Assembly (NCBI RefSeq): GCF_028285745.1
Contig: NZ_JANQOP010000140.1
Coordinates: 1-33,150 of the forward strand
DNA: 33,150 bases
Direction: 5' to 3'
Source: Acaryochloris sp. IP29b_bin.137
GTDB taxonomy: Bacteria; Cyanobacteriota; Cyanobacteriia; Thermosynechococcales; Thermosynechococcaceae
Both the position numbers and the translations under genes were made by a program. Shown here piece by piece: positions 26,486 through 33,150 of the stretch (position 1 is its first letter; every line of letters starts with the position of its first letter). The notes below the pieces were generated by a model. It searched no databases, had not been told where the DNA came from, and saw only the letters and a list, made by a program, of their open reading frames with translations.

Positions 26486-29182
26486 GTGCCCACAGACCTC
26501 AACGATCCGCAAAGAAAAATTAGGCATCTTCTAATCCTTGAGGATTCGGATGGCTTTCGCTTGGTTCCATTGGAAGAGTCTTCCTATTTCTTAGGGAGAG
26601 ATGTGACGAACGCGATTGTGGTTCGATCCAAGGGGATTTCTCGCCAGCATGCGCTTTTTTTACGGGTCACGAATGCGGATCCCAATAGTTATGGCTTTAT
26701 GCTGATTGACGGCAACTTGCAGGGAGAACCCAGTACCAATGGCACCGCGATCAATGGCGAAAAATGCACTTCAGCGAAACTGAATCATGGAGATAGAATC
26801 GTTTTTGGTCGGCAAATCACAGCAAAATATCTAGTTCTTGGGGCTCTGAGCGATCTAGAATTTGCCGATTTTTGCAAAAACTTTGATTTTGAGGAAGCCG
26901 TCACCCGAGATATTAATCCTCGAGAAACCTTTGTTCATGAATCCGATGAAGCCCCCAGCTTTGGAGCAGCGTCTTTGGTCCGATTGGCTTCATTTCCCGA
27001 GATTCTGCCCAGCCCCATGTTTGAGGTCAACCTTAAAGGTGATCTGACTTATATCAACCCGGCTGCTCACAATGCGTTCCCTGATCTACAGATCGTGGGA
27101 GTGGAGCATCCAACCGTAGCGGGGCTGATTTCCCTCACGCAAACCTCGAGACAAAAAATTCTGAGCCGAGAAGTGACGGTTGGTCCCCAAGTTTACGAGC
27201 AGTCGATTCACTTTATTTCCGAGAATGGCTTGATTCGTTGTTGTTTAGCTGATATCACGGAACGGAAAAAAGTCGAAGCTGAATTGTTTAAGCGCGATCG
27301 CTTATTGCAGAGTGTGGCAGAAGCCACCACCCATCTGCTGGCTAATGTGAGTCATGAGGAAGCAATTGAAGCGGCTTTGGCCCGATTTGGGATTACGGCT
27401 GGCGTCGATCGCATCTGTATTAGTGAAAATCATATTCATGCGGATACCCATCGACTAGCCACGACCATTCGCTATGAATGGACTGGGGTAGGGGTGACAT
27501 CCATTCGCACGTTCTCCCATCGCCAGAACCAGCTCTATAGCAGCCCTCATCTTCAGCGTTGGTGTACCACCCTTGCCGGTGGTGCAGCCATCAGGGGTAT
27601 TGTGCAGGATTTTCCTATGGCAGAGCAAACGGTCCTGTCCCAAGAGCAAGTTCAGTCTGTTTTGGCCGTACCCATTAACGTTAAAGATAACTTTTGGGGG
27701 TTTATCGAACTCCATGACTGCCGCGATCATTATCAATGGTCGGATCAAGAAGAAGCCATTCTCAGAACCATGGCTGCCAGTGTAAGTGCAGCTTTAGAAC
27801 GTCAAGATAAAGATGAAATTATTCATCAGCAAGCTTTTCACGATGCCTTAACCGGGTTGCCAAACCGTGTTTTGTTTGCGGAACGGTTGGATCAAGCCTT
27901 GACCGATGCCCGTCGTAATCAGCATCACTTGGCGGTCATGTTTATGGATTTAGACAAGTTCAAAACCATTAATGATACGCTTGGGCATTCTGTCGGGGAC
28001 GAGTTGTTGAAAGAAGTCGCCCAACGGCTGCAGAACTGCCTACGGGGTGGGGATACGGTAGCACGATGGGGCGGTGATGAATTTACGCTGCTGCTGTCGA
28101 CGATTCGAAGTATTGAAGACGCAACACGGACGGCCCAGCGGATCTTGGATGCCTTCAAAGCGGTGGTCAAAATTGATCACCATGAAATCTATGTCAATGC
28201 TAGTATTGGCATCGCTTGTTTCCCAAATGATGGCGAGGAGGCAGAAGTTCTGCTCCAGAACGCGGATGTGGCGCTGTACCAATGTAAAGAGCAGGGTCGA
28301 GGTATTTATCGCGTTTACGATGCCAATATGAATTCCAAGGCGACAGAATTATTTGCTCTTCAGAACAATATCCGCCATGCATTGGAACGCAACGAATTTT
28401 TATTGCACTACCAACCCCAAATCAACCTGGAATCTGGCAAAATTACTGGGTTTGAGGCTTTGATTCGATGGCAGCATCCTGAACAAGGCTTAGTCTCACC
28501 AGCCACTTTTATTCCCTTAGCTGAAGAGTCCGACCTAATTATCAAAATTGGTAAGTGGGTTCTAGAAAGGGCTTGTCAACAAGCAGTTGAGTGGCAGCGC
28601 ATCACCGGTCATCCCCTTTCAATTTCCGTGAATTTATCGGCACGGCAATTTTACGACCCCACGTTGGTAGAAACGATTTCTCAAGTTCTTTGGCAAACCC
28701 AGCTAGACCCCAAATCCTTAGAACTGGAAATTACTGAAACGATTGCTATTAAGAATATTTCGCTGGCTCAAGAAGTGCTCAAACAGCTCCAGAGTATGGG
28801 CATTCAAATTGCGATGGATGACTTTGGGACAGGATTCTCCTCTCTCAACTACTTGACCCAACTCCCCTTAGATACGCTTAAGATTGATCAATCTTTTATC
28901 AAACGCCTGACTGCGAAGGCCAAGGAGTTGGAGGTGATCAATGCTGTGCTGTCCTTGGGGCGAGGGTTGCATCTTAAGGTGGTTGCGGAAGGGGTAGATA
29001 CGCCAGAACAATTAGAGTTATTGAAGGCTTTGCGGTGTGAAACGGTACAAGGTTTCTTAATCAGTCCGCCACTCCCAAGCATTGAAGCGACCGCGAAACT
29101 GCAGTCCAATTGGTTGCAACATCAAGAGCTGCATAATATTAAACAAACACTACCTCAACCAGCTTATGTGTTGGCGAACTAA
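26486..29182 (+). CDS. FHA-PAS-GAF-GGDEF-EAL cyclic-di-GMP enzyme
   Basis: The start is GTG 26486. The 898-residue protein has FHA (about 14-118; LGRDV, SRQHA, NGTAIN), PAS-like (about 170-262, ending ITERKKVEAEL), GAF (about 270-438), diguanylate cyclase (about 446-610) and phosphodiesterase EAL (about 623-865) domains. GGDEF is intact (529-533), with an I-site RGGD five residues before it. The EAL domain is intact too (EAL 657-659, EITET, DDFGTG, KIDQSFI, VAEGVDTPEQL). So synthesis and breakdown of cyclic-di-GMP are both possible, with allosteric inhibition of the cyclase. No membrane segment is seen; the protein is cytosolic. FHA suggests phospho-threonine input. Which activity dominates in vivo cannot be read from sequence. 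Confidence 0.95.
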   Translation: MPTDLNDPQRKIRHLLILEDSDGFRLVPLEESSYFLGRDVTNAIVVRSKGISRQHALFLRVTNADPNSYGFMLIDGNLQGEPSTNGTAINGEKCTSAKLNHGDRIVFGRQITAKYLVLGALSDLEFADFCKNFDFEEAVTRDINPRETFVHESDEAPSFGAASLVRLASFPEILPSPMFEVNLKGDLTYINPAAHNAFPDLQIVGVEHPTVAGLISLTQTSRQKILSREVTVGPQVYEQSIHFISENGLIRCCLADITERKKVEAELFKRDRLLQSVAEATTHLLANVSHEEAIEAALARFGITAGVDRICISENHIHADTHRLATTIRYEWTGVGVTSIRTFSHRQNQLYSSPHLQRWCTTLAGGAAIRGIVQDFPMAEQTVLSQEQVQSVLAVPINVKDNFWGFIELHDCRDHYQWSDQEEAILRTMAASVSAALERQDKDEIIHQQAFHDALTGLPNRVLFAERLDQALTDARRNQHHLAVMFMDLDKFKTINDTLGHSVGDELLKEVAQRLQNCLRGGDTVARWGGDEFTLLLSTIRSIEDATRTAQRILDAFKAVVKIDHHEIYVNASIGIACFPNDGEEAEVLLQNADVALYQCKEQGRGIYRVYDANMNSKATELFALQNNIRHALERNEFLLHYQPQINLESGKITGFEALIRWQHPEQGLVSPATFIPLAEESDLIIKIGKWVLERACQQAVEWQRITGHPLSISVNLSARQFYDPTLVETISQVLWQTQLDPKSLELEITETIAIKNISLAQEVLKQLQSMGIQIAMDDFGTGFSSLNYLTQLPLDTLKIDQSFIKRLTAKAKELEVINAVLSLGRGLHLKVVAEGVDTPEQLELLKALRCETVQGFLISPPLPSIEATAKLQSNWLQHQELHNIKQTLPQPAYVLAN

Positions 29183-29241
29183 TGGGCGTCCAATACAGCA
29201 CTAGTGGGTAAAAGCTCGACTTGCCGCACCTTAACCCAAAA

Positions 29242-29772
29242 ATGGAGATCCTAGAAACAGAGCGACTACTGCTGAGACAATTTTGTGTAGCAGATATAGA
29301 TGCCTATGCGGCAATGCTGGCAGATCCTAAGGTCGTCGCTTATGTTGGCTCTGGTGAAACACTATCTCGGGCCCAAGCTTGGAAAAATATGGCCATGGTA
29401 ATGGGACATTGGACCTTGCGGGGGTATGGATTATGGGCTGTGGAGGAAAAAAAGACACAAACCCTAATTGGTCGGGTCGGTCTCTACTATCCCGAAGGAT
29501 GGCCGGGATTAGAAGTGGGCTGGATGCTGGCGCGATCGCACTGGGGATACGGCTATGCCCTAGAAAGCGCCAAGGCAGCAGTAGAGGTGGCCTTCAACCA
29601 ATTACAGTGTCCCAAATTGATTAGCTTGATTCATCCTGAGAATGTGCGATCTCAGCGGGTTGCCCAACGCCTTGGGAGTCAAAAGGCCGCTGCACTCACT
29701 CTCAATGGCGTCCCCATCTGGCAATACGAGCTGTACCCATCCAGGGTCGACCACTCTGAAGACCGCCATTGA
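29242..29772 (+). CDS. GNAT acetyltransferase, RimJ/RimL type
   Basis: The start is ATG 29242 (MEILETERLLLRQF), the usual beginning of RimJ/RimL-like acetyltransferases; a TTG at 29221 is an unlikely alternative. The 176 residues include GLWAVEEKKTQTLIGRVGLYYPEGWPGLEVGWML, then HWGYGYALESAKAAVEVAF (the acetyl-CoA loop region), and HPENVRSQRVAQRLG near the end. The known members acetylate ribosomal protein N-termini, but family members have varied targets, so the substrate is open. It is followed by recG 34 bp downstream, with which it may form a transcriptional unit. Confidence 0.88.
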   Translation: MEILETERLLLRQFCVADIDAYAAMLADPKVVAYVGSGETLSRAQAWKNMAMVMGHWTLRGYGLWAVEEKKTQTLIGRVGLYYPEGWPGLEVGWMLARSHWGYGYALESAKAAVEVAFNQLQCPKLISLIHPENVRSQRVAQRLGSQKAAALTLNGVPIWQYELYPSRVDHSEDRH

Positions 29773-29806
29773 TCATTACAATGGGGACAATATCACTGCA
29801 TCGTCT

Positions 29807-32284
29807 ATGGGTGATTCTGTTCCAGCAACTTCTTCAGACCGCCTGCCCGATTGGGTCCGGTTGCAGCAAGCCCTCTCCGTAGAAGCGGATCGCGGCTTTT
29901 GTAACTTAGAAGGAAAACAGTTTCGGTTTAGCCAGTTTCTCCAGCAGAGTTTAGCCAGCACCATTCCCCAGCATTCCGAATCTGCCGTGCAAGAGCGTTG
30001 GCAGACCATGGCCCAGAAGTTTGGCGGCTATGCGGAACTGACCCTCAACCAGCGCCAACATTTGGTTGCGGAAACTCGACGCCTTCTCTATGCCACCCAG
30101 AAGGATTACCGTCAGGCGACCGATCCGCCTCCCAAACCTCGCAAGCCTGCCACTCAAAAGCTGACAGCTACACCCCAAAAACTATCGCTAGATCTGCCCA
30201 TTTTGTCCTTGTCTGGGATTGGACCTAAAAGCGCTCAGAAGCTTGAGAAACTGGGGCTCTATAGCGTGCGCGATTTGCTGTTTTACTATCCTCGTGACCA
30301 TATTGACTATGCCCGCCAAGTCTCGATTCGAGATCTGGAAGAAGGGGCAACGGTCACCCTGGTGGCAACGGTAAGGCGAGTGAACTGCTTTAGCAGCCCC
30401 CGCAATCCCAAACTAACCATTTTTGAGCTGGTGGTGAAGGATGCTACAGGCCAAGTTAAGCTGAGCCGCTTCTATGCAGGCAATCGTTTTCGTAGTCGCG
30501 GGTGGCAAGAACAACAGAAACGTCTCTATCCCCCTGGAGCCGTTGTGGCAGCCTCTGGTTTGGTCAAGAGCAGCAAATATGGCATTACCTTAGATAATCC
30601 TGACCTAGAGGTGCTCAACCATTCTGGGGACAAAATTGAGTCGATGGTGATTGGGCGCGTGGTCCCCATTTATGCTCTAACAGAAGGCGTAACCCCGGAC
30701 CTGGTGCGGCGGGCAGTGGTGGCAGCCTTACCCGCCGCTAAAAGCCTTCGCGATCCATTACCTGAAGCTTTGCGGCAGCAGCATAATTTGACGGATTTGC
30801 CGAGTGCGATCGCAGATGTGCATTTCCCCCCCGATAGTGATGCTTTGGATCGGGCCCGTCGCCGTCTGATCTTCGATGAATTTTTCTATCTCCAACTCGG
30901 GATGCTGGTCAGACGCCAACAGCAGCGCCAGACTCAAGAAAGTGTTCCCCTAAGCGTCCACGGGGAATTGCTAGAGCGCTTTTATAAGGTGCTGCCCTTT
31001 ACCCTGACAGGAGCCCAACAGCGAGTCGTTCAGGATATTCTGGCAGACCTACAATCCACTCAACCGATGAACCGTCTGGTACAGGGGGATGTGGGGTCCG
31101 GTAAAACCGTTGTGGCGGTGATTGCCTTATTGTCGGCGATTCAATCTGGGTATCAAACGGCTCTGATGGCTCCTACGGAAGTTCTGGCTGAGCAGCATTA
31201 TCACAAACTCGTGGAATGGTTTAATCAGCTTCATTTGCCCGTCGAGTTATTGACCGGGTCCACCAAAGCTGCCAAACGCAGACAAATTGCTGAACAGCTC
31301 AAAACGGGTGAACTGCCTCTGCTGGTCGGTACCCATGCCTTAATTCAAGACAATGTGGAATTTGACCGTTTGGGTTTGGCCGTGATTGACGAACAACATC
31401 GGTTTGGGGTTCAGCAGCGAGCCATGCTGCAGCAAAAAGGTCAGCATCCCCATGTACTCACCATGACGGCTACCCCGATCCCTCGGACGCTGGCCTTGAC
31501 CCTACATGGAGACTTGGATGTCAGCCAGATTGATGAGCTGCCACCGGGGCGGCAGGCGATTCAAACCACGATGTTGACGACCCGAGATCGCACCCATGCC
31601 TATGACCTGATGCGACGGGAAATTGCCCAAGGACGGCAGATTTATATCGTCCTGCCCCTGGTGGAGGAGTCCGAGAAACTGGATTTGCGATCGGCGGTGC
31701 AAGAACACGAACGGCTTCAAAACACCATTTTCCCAAACTTCCAGGTGGGGTTGCTCCATGGACGACTGACCTCTGCGGAAAAAGACGAGGTGATTTCCCA
31801 GTTTCGCGAACATACGTTGCATATTTTAGTGTCGACCACCGTCGTGGAAGTGGGGGTTGATATTCCCAACGCCACGGTAATGCTGATTGAACATGCCGAT
31901 CGATTTGGACTGTCCCAACTCCATCAACTCCGAGGTCGGGTGGGTCGGGGGGCCTATCAATCCTATTGCCTGCTTATGAATAGCTCAAAAACGGAAACAG
32001 CCCGTCAGCGGTTGGCGGTCCTGGAACAGTCCCAAGATGGCTTTTTTATTGCTGAAATGGATCTGCGCTTTCGAGGGCCTGGGGAAGTTTTAGGAACCCG
32101 CCAATCTGGGCTGCCAGACCTCGCCCTCGCCAGTCTGGTAGACGATCAAGAATCCCTCGAATTAGCACGGCAAGCGGCTGAAAAAGTCTTGGCAAAAGAC
32201 AGTACCCTAGCGGCTTGGCCCCTGATGCAGACTGAATTAAATCTTCGCTACCAAAAACTGATGGGGGGAGCAATTTTTACATAG
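29807..32284 (+). CDS. recG: ATP-dependent DNA helicase RecG
   Basis: RecG remodels stalled replication forks and Holliday junctions. The start is taken at ATG 29807 (MGDSVPATSSDRLPDW). The frame stays open back to 29642, but that would overlap the acetyltransferase gene. The 825-residue protein has a cyanobacterial N-terminal extension of about 120 residues before the wedge/OB domain (LSGIGPKSAQKLEKLGL and the YYPRDHIDY region). Walker A is QGDVGSGKTVV (about 426), the DEQH box is IDEQHRFG (about 528), then TATPIPRTLALT, and motif VI is QLRGRVGRG (about 707). Length is in the usual cyanobacterial range. It lies about 8 kb from the DnaA-box cluster. Confidence 0.95.
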   Translation: MGDSVPATSSDRLPDWVRLQQALSVEADRGFCNLEGKQFRFSQFLQQSLASTIPQHSESAVQERWQTMAQKFGGYAELTLNQRQHLVAETRRLLYATQKDYRQATDPPPKPRKPATQKLTATPQKLSLDLPILSLSGIGPKSAQKLEKLGLYSVRDLLFYYPRDHIDYARQVSIRDLEEGATVTLVATVRRVNCFSSPRNPKLTIFELVVKDATGQVKLSRFYAGNRFRSRGWQEQQKRLYPPGAVVAASGLVKSSKYGITLDNPDLEVLNHSGDKIESMVIGRVVPIYALTEGVTPDLVRRAVVAALPAAKSLRDPLPEALRQQHNLTDLPSAIADVHFPPDSDALDRARRRLIFDEFFYLQLGMLVRRQQQRQTQESVPLSVHGELLERFYKVLPFTLTGAQQRVVQDILADLQSTQPMNRLVQGDVGSGKTVVAVIALLSAIQSGYQTALMAPTEVLAEQHYHKLVEWFNQLHLPVELLTGSTKAAKRRQIAEQLKTGELPLLVGTHALIQDNVEFDRLGLAVIDEQHRFGVQQRAMLQQKGQHPHVLTMTATPIPRTLALTLHGDLDVSQIDELPPGRQAIQTTMLTTRDRTHAYDLMRREIAQGRQIYIVLPLVEESEKLDLRSAVQEHERLQNTIFPNFQVGLLHGRLTSAEKDEVISQFREHTLHILVSTTVVEVGVDIPNATVMLIEHADRFGLSQLHQLRGRVGRGAYQSYCLLMNSSKTETARQRLAVLEQSQDGFFIAEMDLRFRGPGEVLGTRQSGLPDLALASLVDDQESLELARQAAEKVLAKDSTLAAWPLMQTELNLRYQKLMGGAIFT

Positions 32285-32595
32285 ATTTGCAACGATGCAG
32301 TTTAATGGTTATGATAAGTAATTATCATGTGTGTGCTCCGGGGATCAGCGACTTTAGACTCCGTAATTGTCGTCTCCGGGGCAATTTTTATGTTTAAATC
32401 AGCCAGTCTAGCTTTTGGCCTCTTCGTTCACTGGCTGTTTTGGTTGCGTGACGCTAAATTCTTTCTGTTGCTTATTCAGTAAAGCTTTAGCGAAGAGCCT
32501 GATAGGAAAATTGTTGGTTAAAAAATTAAATTTCAACCCTTTTAAACCTTTTGAGTACAACGCCAGTCTAAGCAGTAGCGTTACACAATTGACTT
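32285..32595. other. 311-bp spacer after recG with a hairpin and a direct repeat
   Basis: A 7-bp AT-rich hairpin (ATGATAA, 32311-32317, with TTATCAT, 32322-32328) lies 26 bp after recG. CTCCGGGG occurs twice (32336-32343 and 32374-32381), and the second copy leads into CAATTTTT. This could be a poor terminator. No gene is seen. Confidence 0.4.
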
Positions 32596-32868
32596 ATGAC
32601 TAAAAAATCACTGGTTTTAGCTACTGTTCTATTACTGGGTTCGGCTGGAATAGCGATCCCAGCTAATGCCAAACCCATTATTCGTAAAGGCCCCAAAAGA
32701 ACCTTAATTCATAGCCCCAAGCGAACTTACTATAGCGGTCCCAAGCGAACATTTTATAGTGGTCCCAAGCGGACGTTTTATGATGGCCCCAAGCGCACCG
32801 TTTTTAACGGTCCTAAGGTAACCGTCGTGAAGGGTCCCAACAAAACGATTGTTAAACCCCATCGTTAA
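32596..32868 (+). CDS. Secreted basic repeat protein (seven GPKRT-type octapeptides)
   Basis: The 90-residue product starts at ATG 32596 with a signal peptide (MTKKSLVLATVLLLGSAGIA, cleavage near PANA-KP). The mature part is built of seven 8-residue units with consensus GPKRTFYS. Units 3 and 4 are closest to consensus, and the last two drift (GPKVTVVK, GPNKTIVK). Each unit has Lys/Arg and an aromatic or beta-branched pair, so the protein is strongly basic. The alternation suggests a beta-rich repeat. I do not recognise a family. A cell-surface or polyanion-binding role (nucleic acid, polysaccharide or inorganic polymer) is speculation. Confidence 0.8.
   Translation: MTKKSLVLATVLLLGSAGIAIPANAKPIIRKGPKRTLIHSPKRTYYSGPKRTFYSGPKRTFYDGPKRTVFNGPKVTVVKGPNKTIVKPHR
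32689..32856 (+). repeat. Tandem 24-bp repeat, seven copies, inside the secreted basic protein gene
   Basis: Seven consecutive 24-bp units begin at 32689, each starting with a GGYCCCAARMG-like sequence (in unit 2 the first codon is AGC, Ser). The units differ mainly at third positions and in the last three codons, so the peptide is better conserved than the DNA. Confidence 0.85.
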
Positions 32869-32952
32869 TGACCTCCTTGAGTTTGGATCACTCTATTCCC
32901 TAACCCACCAAAGCTTGGCCAAGCGTTTAGGTTTCCCATCTACCCTGCTTCG
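32869..32952. other. Short spacer with a 12-bp palindrome
   Basis: GCTTGGCCAAGC (32913-32924) is a perfect palindrome between the repeat-protein gene and the dUTPase remnant. No gene is seen. Confidence 0.35.
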
Positions 32953-33060
32953 TTAGGAATATCCCGTTGATCCAAATCCCCCTGCCCCTCTTTGGGTGGC
33001 ACTTAATTCAGACACTTCTTCAATCTCGGCTCGTAAAATGGGTGCAATTACCATCAATAC
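32953..33060 (-). pseudogene. dut: C-terminal remnant of a dUTPase gene (dut)
   Basis: The minus strand encodes a 33-residue frame from ATG 33054 to TAA 32953. Its sequence reads [17 protein letters not shown], followed by [16 protein letters not shown]. This matches the last third of a dUTPase: the QMVIAP strand and the C-terminal motif 5 RGxGGFGSTG that closes over dUTP. Upstream the frame reaches a TAG near 33087, and the earlier catalytic motifs (1 to 4, including the GDRIAQ segment) are absent. The gene is thus a decayed fragment. The rest of the gene may have been lost or moved. Confidence 0.65.
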
Positions 33061-33077
33061 CTTCGCCAACCAAGGAT

Positions 33078-33107
33078 AAGCCCCCTAGGTATTAGTCAAG
33101 AGGGCTT
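33078..33107. terminator. Weak terminator-like hairpin near the window end
   Basis: AAGCCCCCT (33078-33086) pairs with AGAGGGCTT (33099-33107) with one mismatch and a 12-base loop. Little T follows on either strand, so its role is uncertain. Confidence 0.3.
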
Positions 33108-33150
33108 TAGTAGGACACTTGGAATTACTCCTAATCCAGTATCGCTAAAG

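Noticed and set aside
29642..29806. RecG start at ATG 29642
   Set aside because: It would overlap the acetyltransferase gene by 131 bp and adds an unrelated leader; ATG 29807 gives a normal cyanobacterial length.
32689..32856. Possible CRISPR or intergenic satellite from 24-bp units
   Set aside because: Units are contiguous, in frame, and encode a conserved octapeptide behind a signal peptide.

Overview
The window is chromosomal DNA from a cyanobacterium. The evidence is about fifteen copies of the HIP1 octamer GCGATCGC, where roughly 0.5 would be expected by chance, and a set of cyanobacterial families: PSRP-3/Ycf65, TxlA, DUF1822, DUF928, DUF2811, DUF3352, CHAT/CHASE2 proteins, an iron-uptake-type porin and a plastid-like tRNA-Ile(CAT). 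The overall flavour resembles Acaryochloris or a related unicellular lineage, but I cannot fix the genus from sequence alone. There is no prophage, transposase, CRISPR array or rRNA operon.

Layout. 0-1.8 kb: the end of an outer-membrane porin with its terminator, a small hypothetical gene and a GNAT acetyltransferase. 1.8-7.5 kb: a minus-strand operon running from a TATAAT promoter through a sigma-70-like factor, a DUF1822 protein, a 1037-residue CHAT-cyclase-CHASE2 protein and a secreted DUF928 protein. This is the most likely uncharacterised signalling system here. 7.9-8.9 kb: txlA and the PSRP-3 ribosomal protein gene. 9.1-14.1 kb: a CNNM/CBS transporter, a membrane-anchored protein, tRNA-Ile2, and three exported unknown proteins; two of these share a duplicated domain of about 85 residues. 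14.3-19.4 kb: housekeeping genes ispF, a ROK sugar kinase, pyrG (overlapping the kinase tail to tail), an exported unknown, and a cysH-moaD-like pair. 19.5-21.8 kb: a small ORF, a DUF3352 protein and a DUF2811 protein.

21.8-22.4 kb is a gene-free stretch. It carries two exact and three near copies of the cyanobacterial DnaA box (TGTGGAAAA / TTTTCCACA), spaced 21, 22, 11 and 11 bp apart in one orientation beside an AT-rich block. Genes to its left run mostly on the minus strand and genes to its right mostly on the plus strand. This makes it a candidate replication origin or DnaA-binding control region.

22.4-33.15 kb: a phosphate-type periplasmic binding protein, a CaCA cation exchanger, an alpha/beta hydrolase, a pentapeptide-repeat protein, an FHA-PAS-GAF-GGDEF-EAL cyclic-di-GMP enzyme, a RimJ/RimL-type acetyltransferase, recG, a tiny secreted protein made of seven 8-residue GPKRT repeats, and the C-terminal scrap of a dUTPase gene.

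Nucleotide second messengers are a theme: a class III cyclase sits in the sigma operon and a dual-domain cyclic-di-GMP enzyme lies at 26.5 kb. Functional links between them are inference only.
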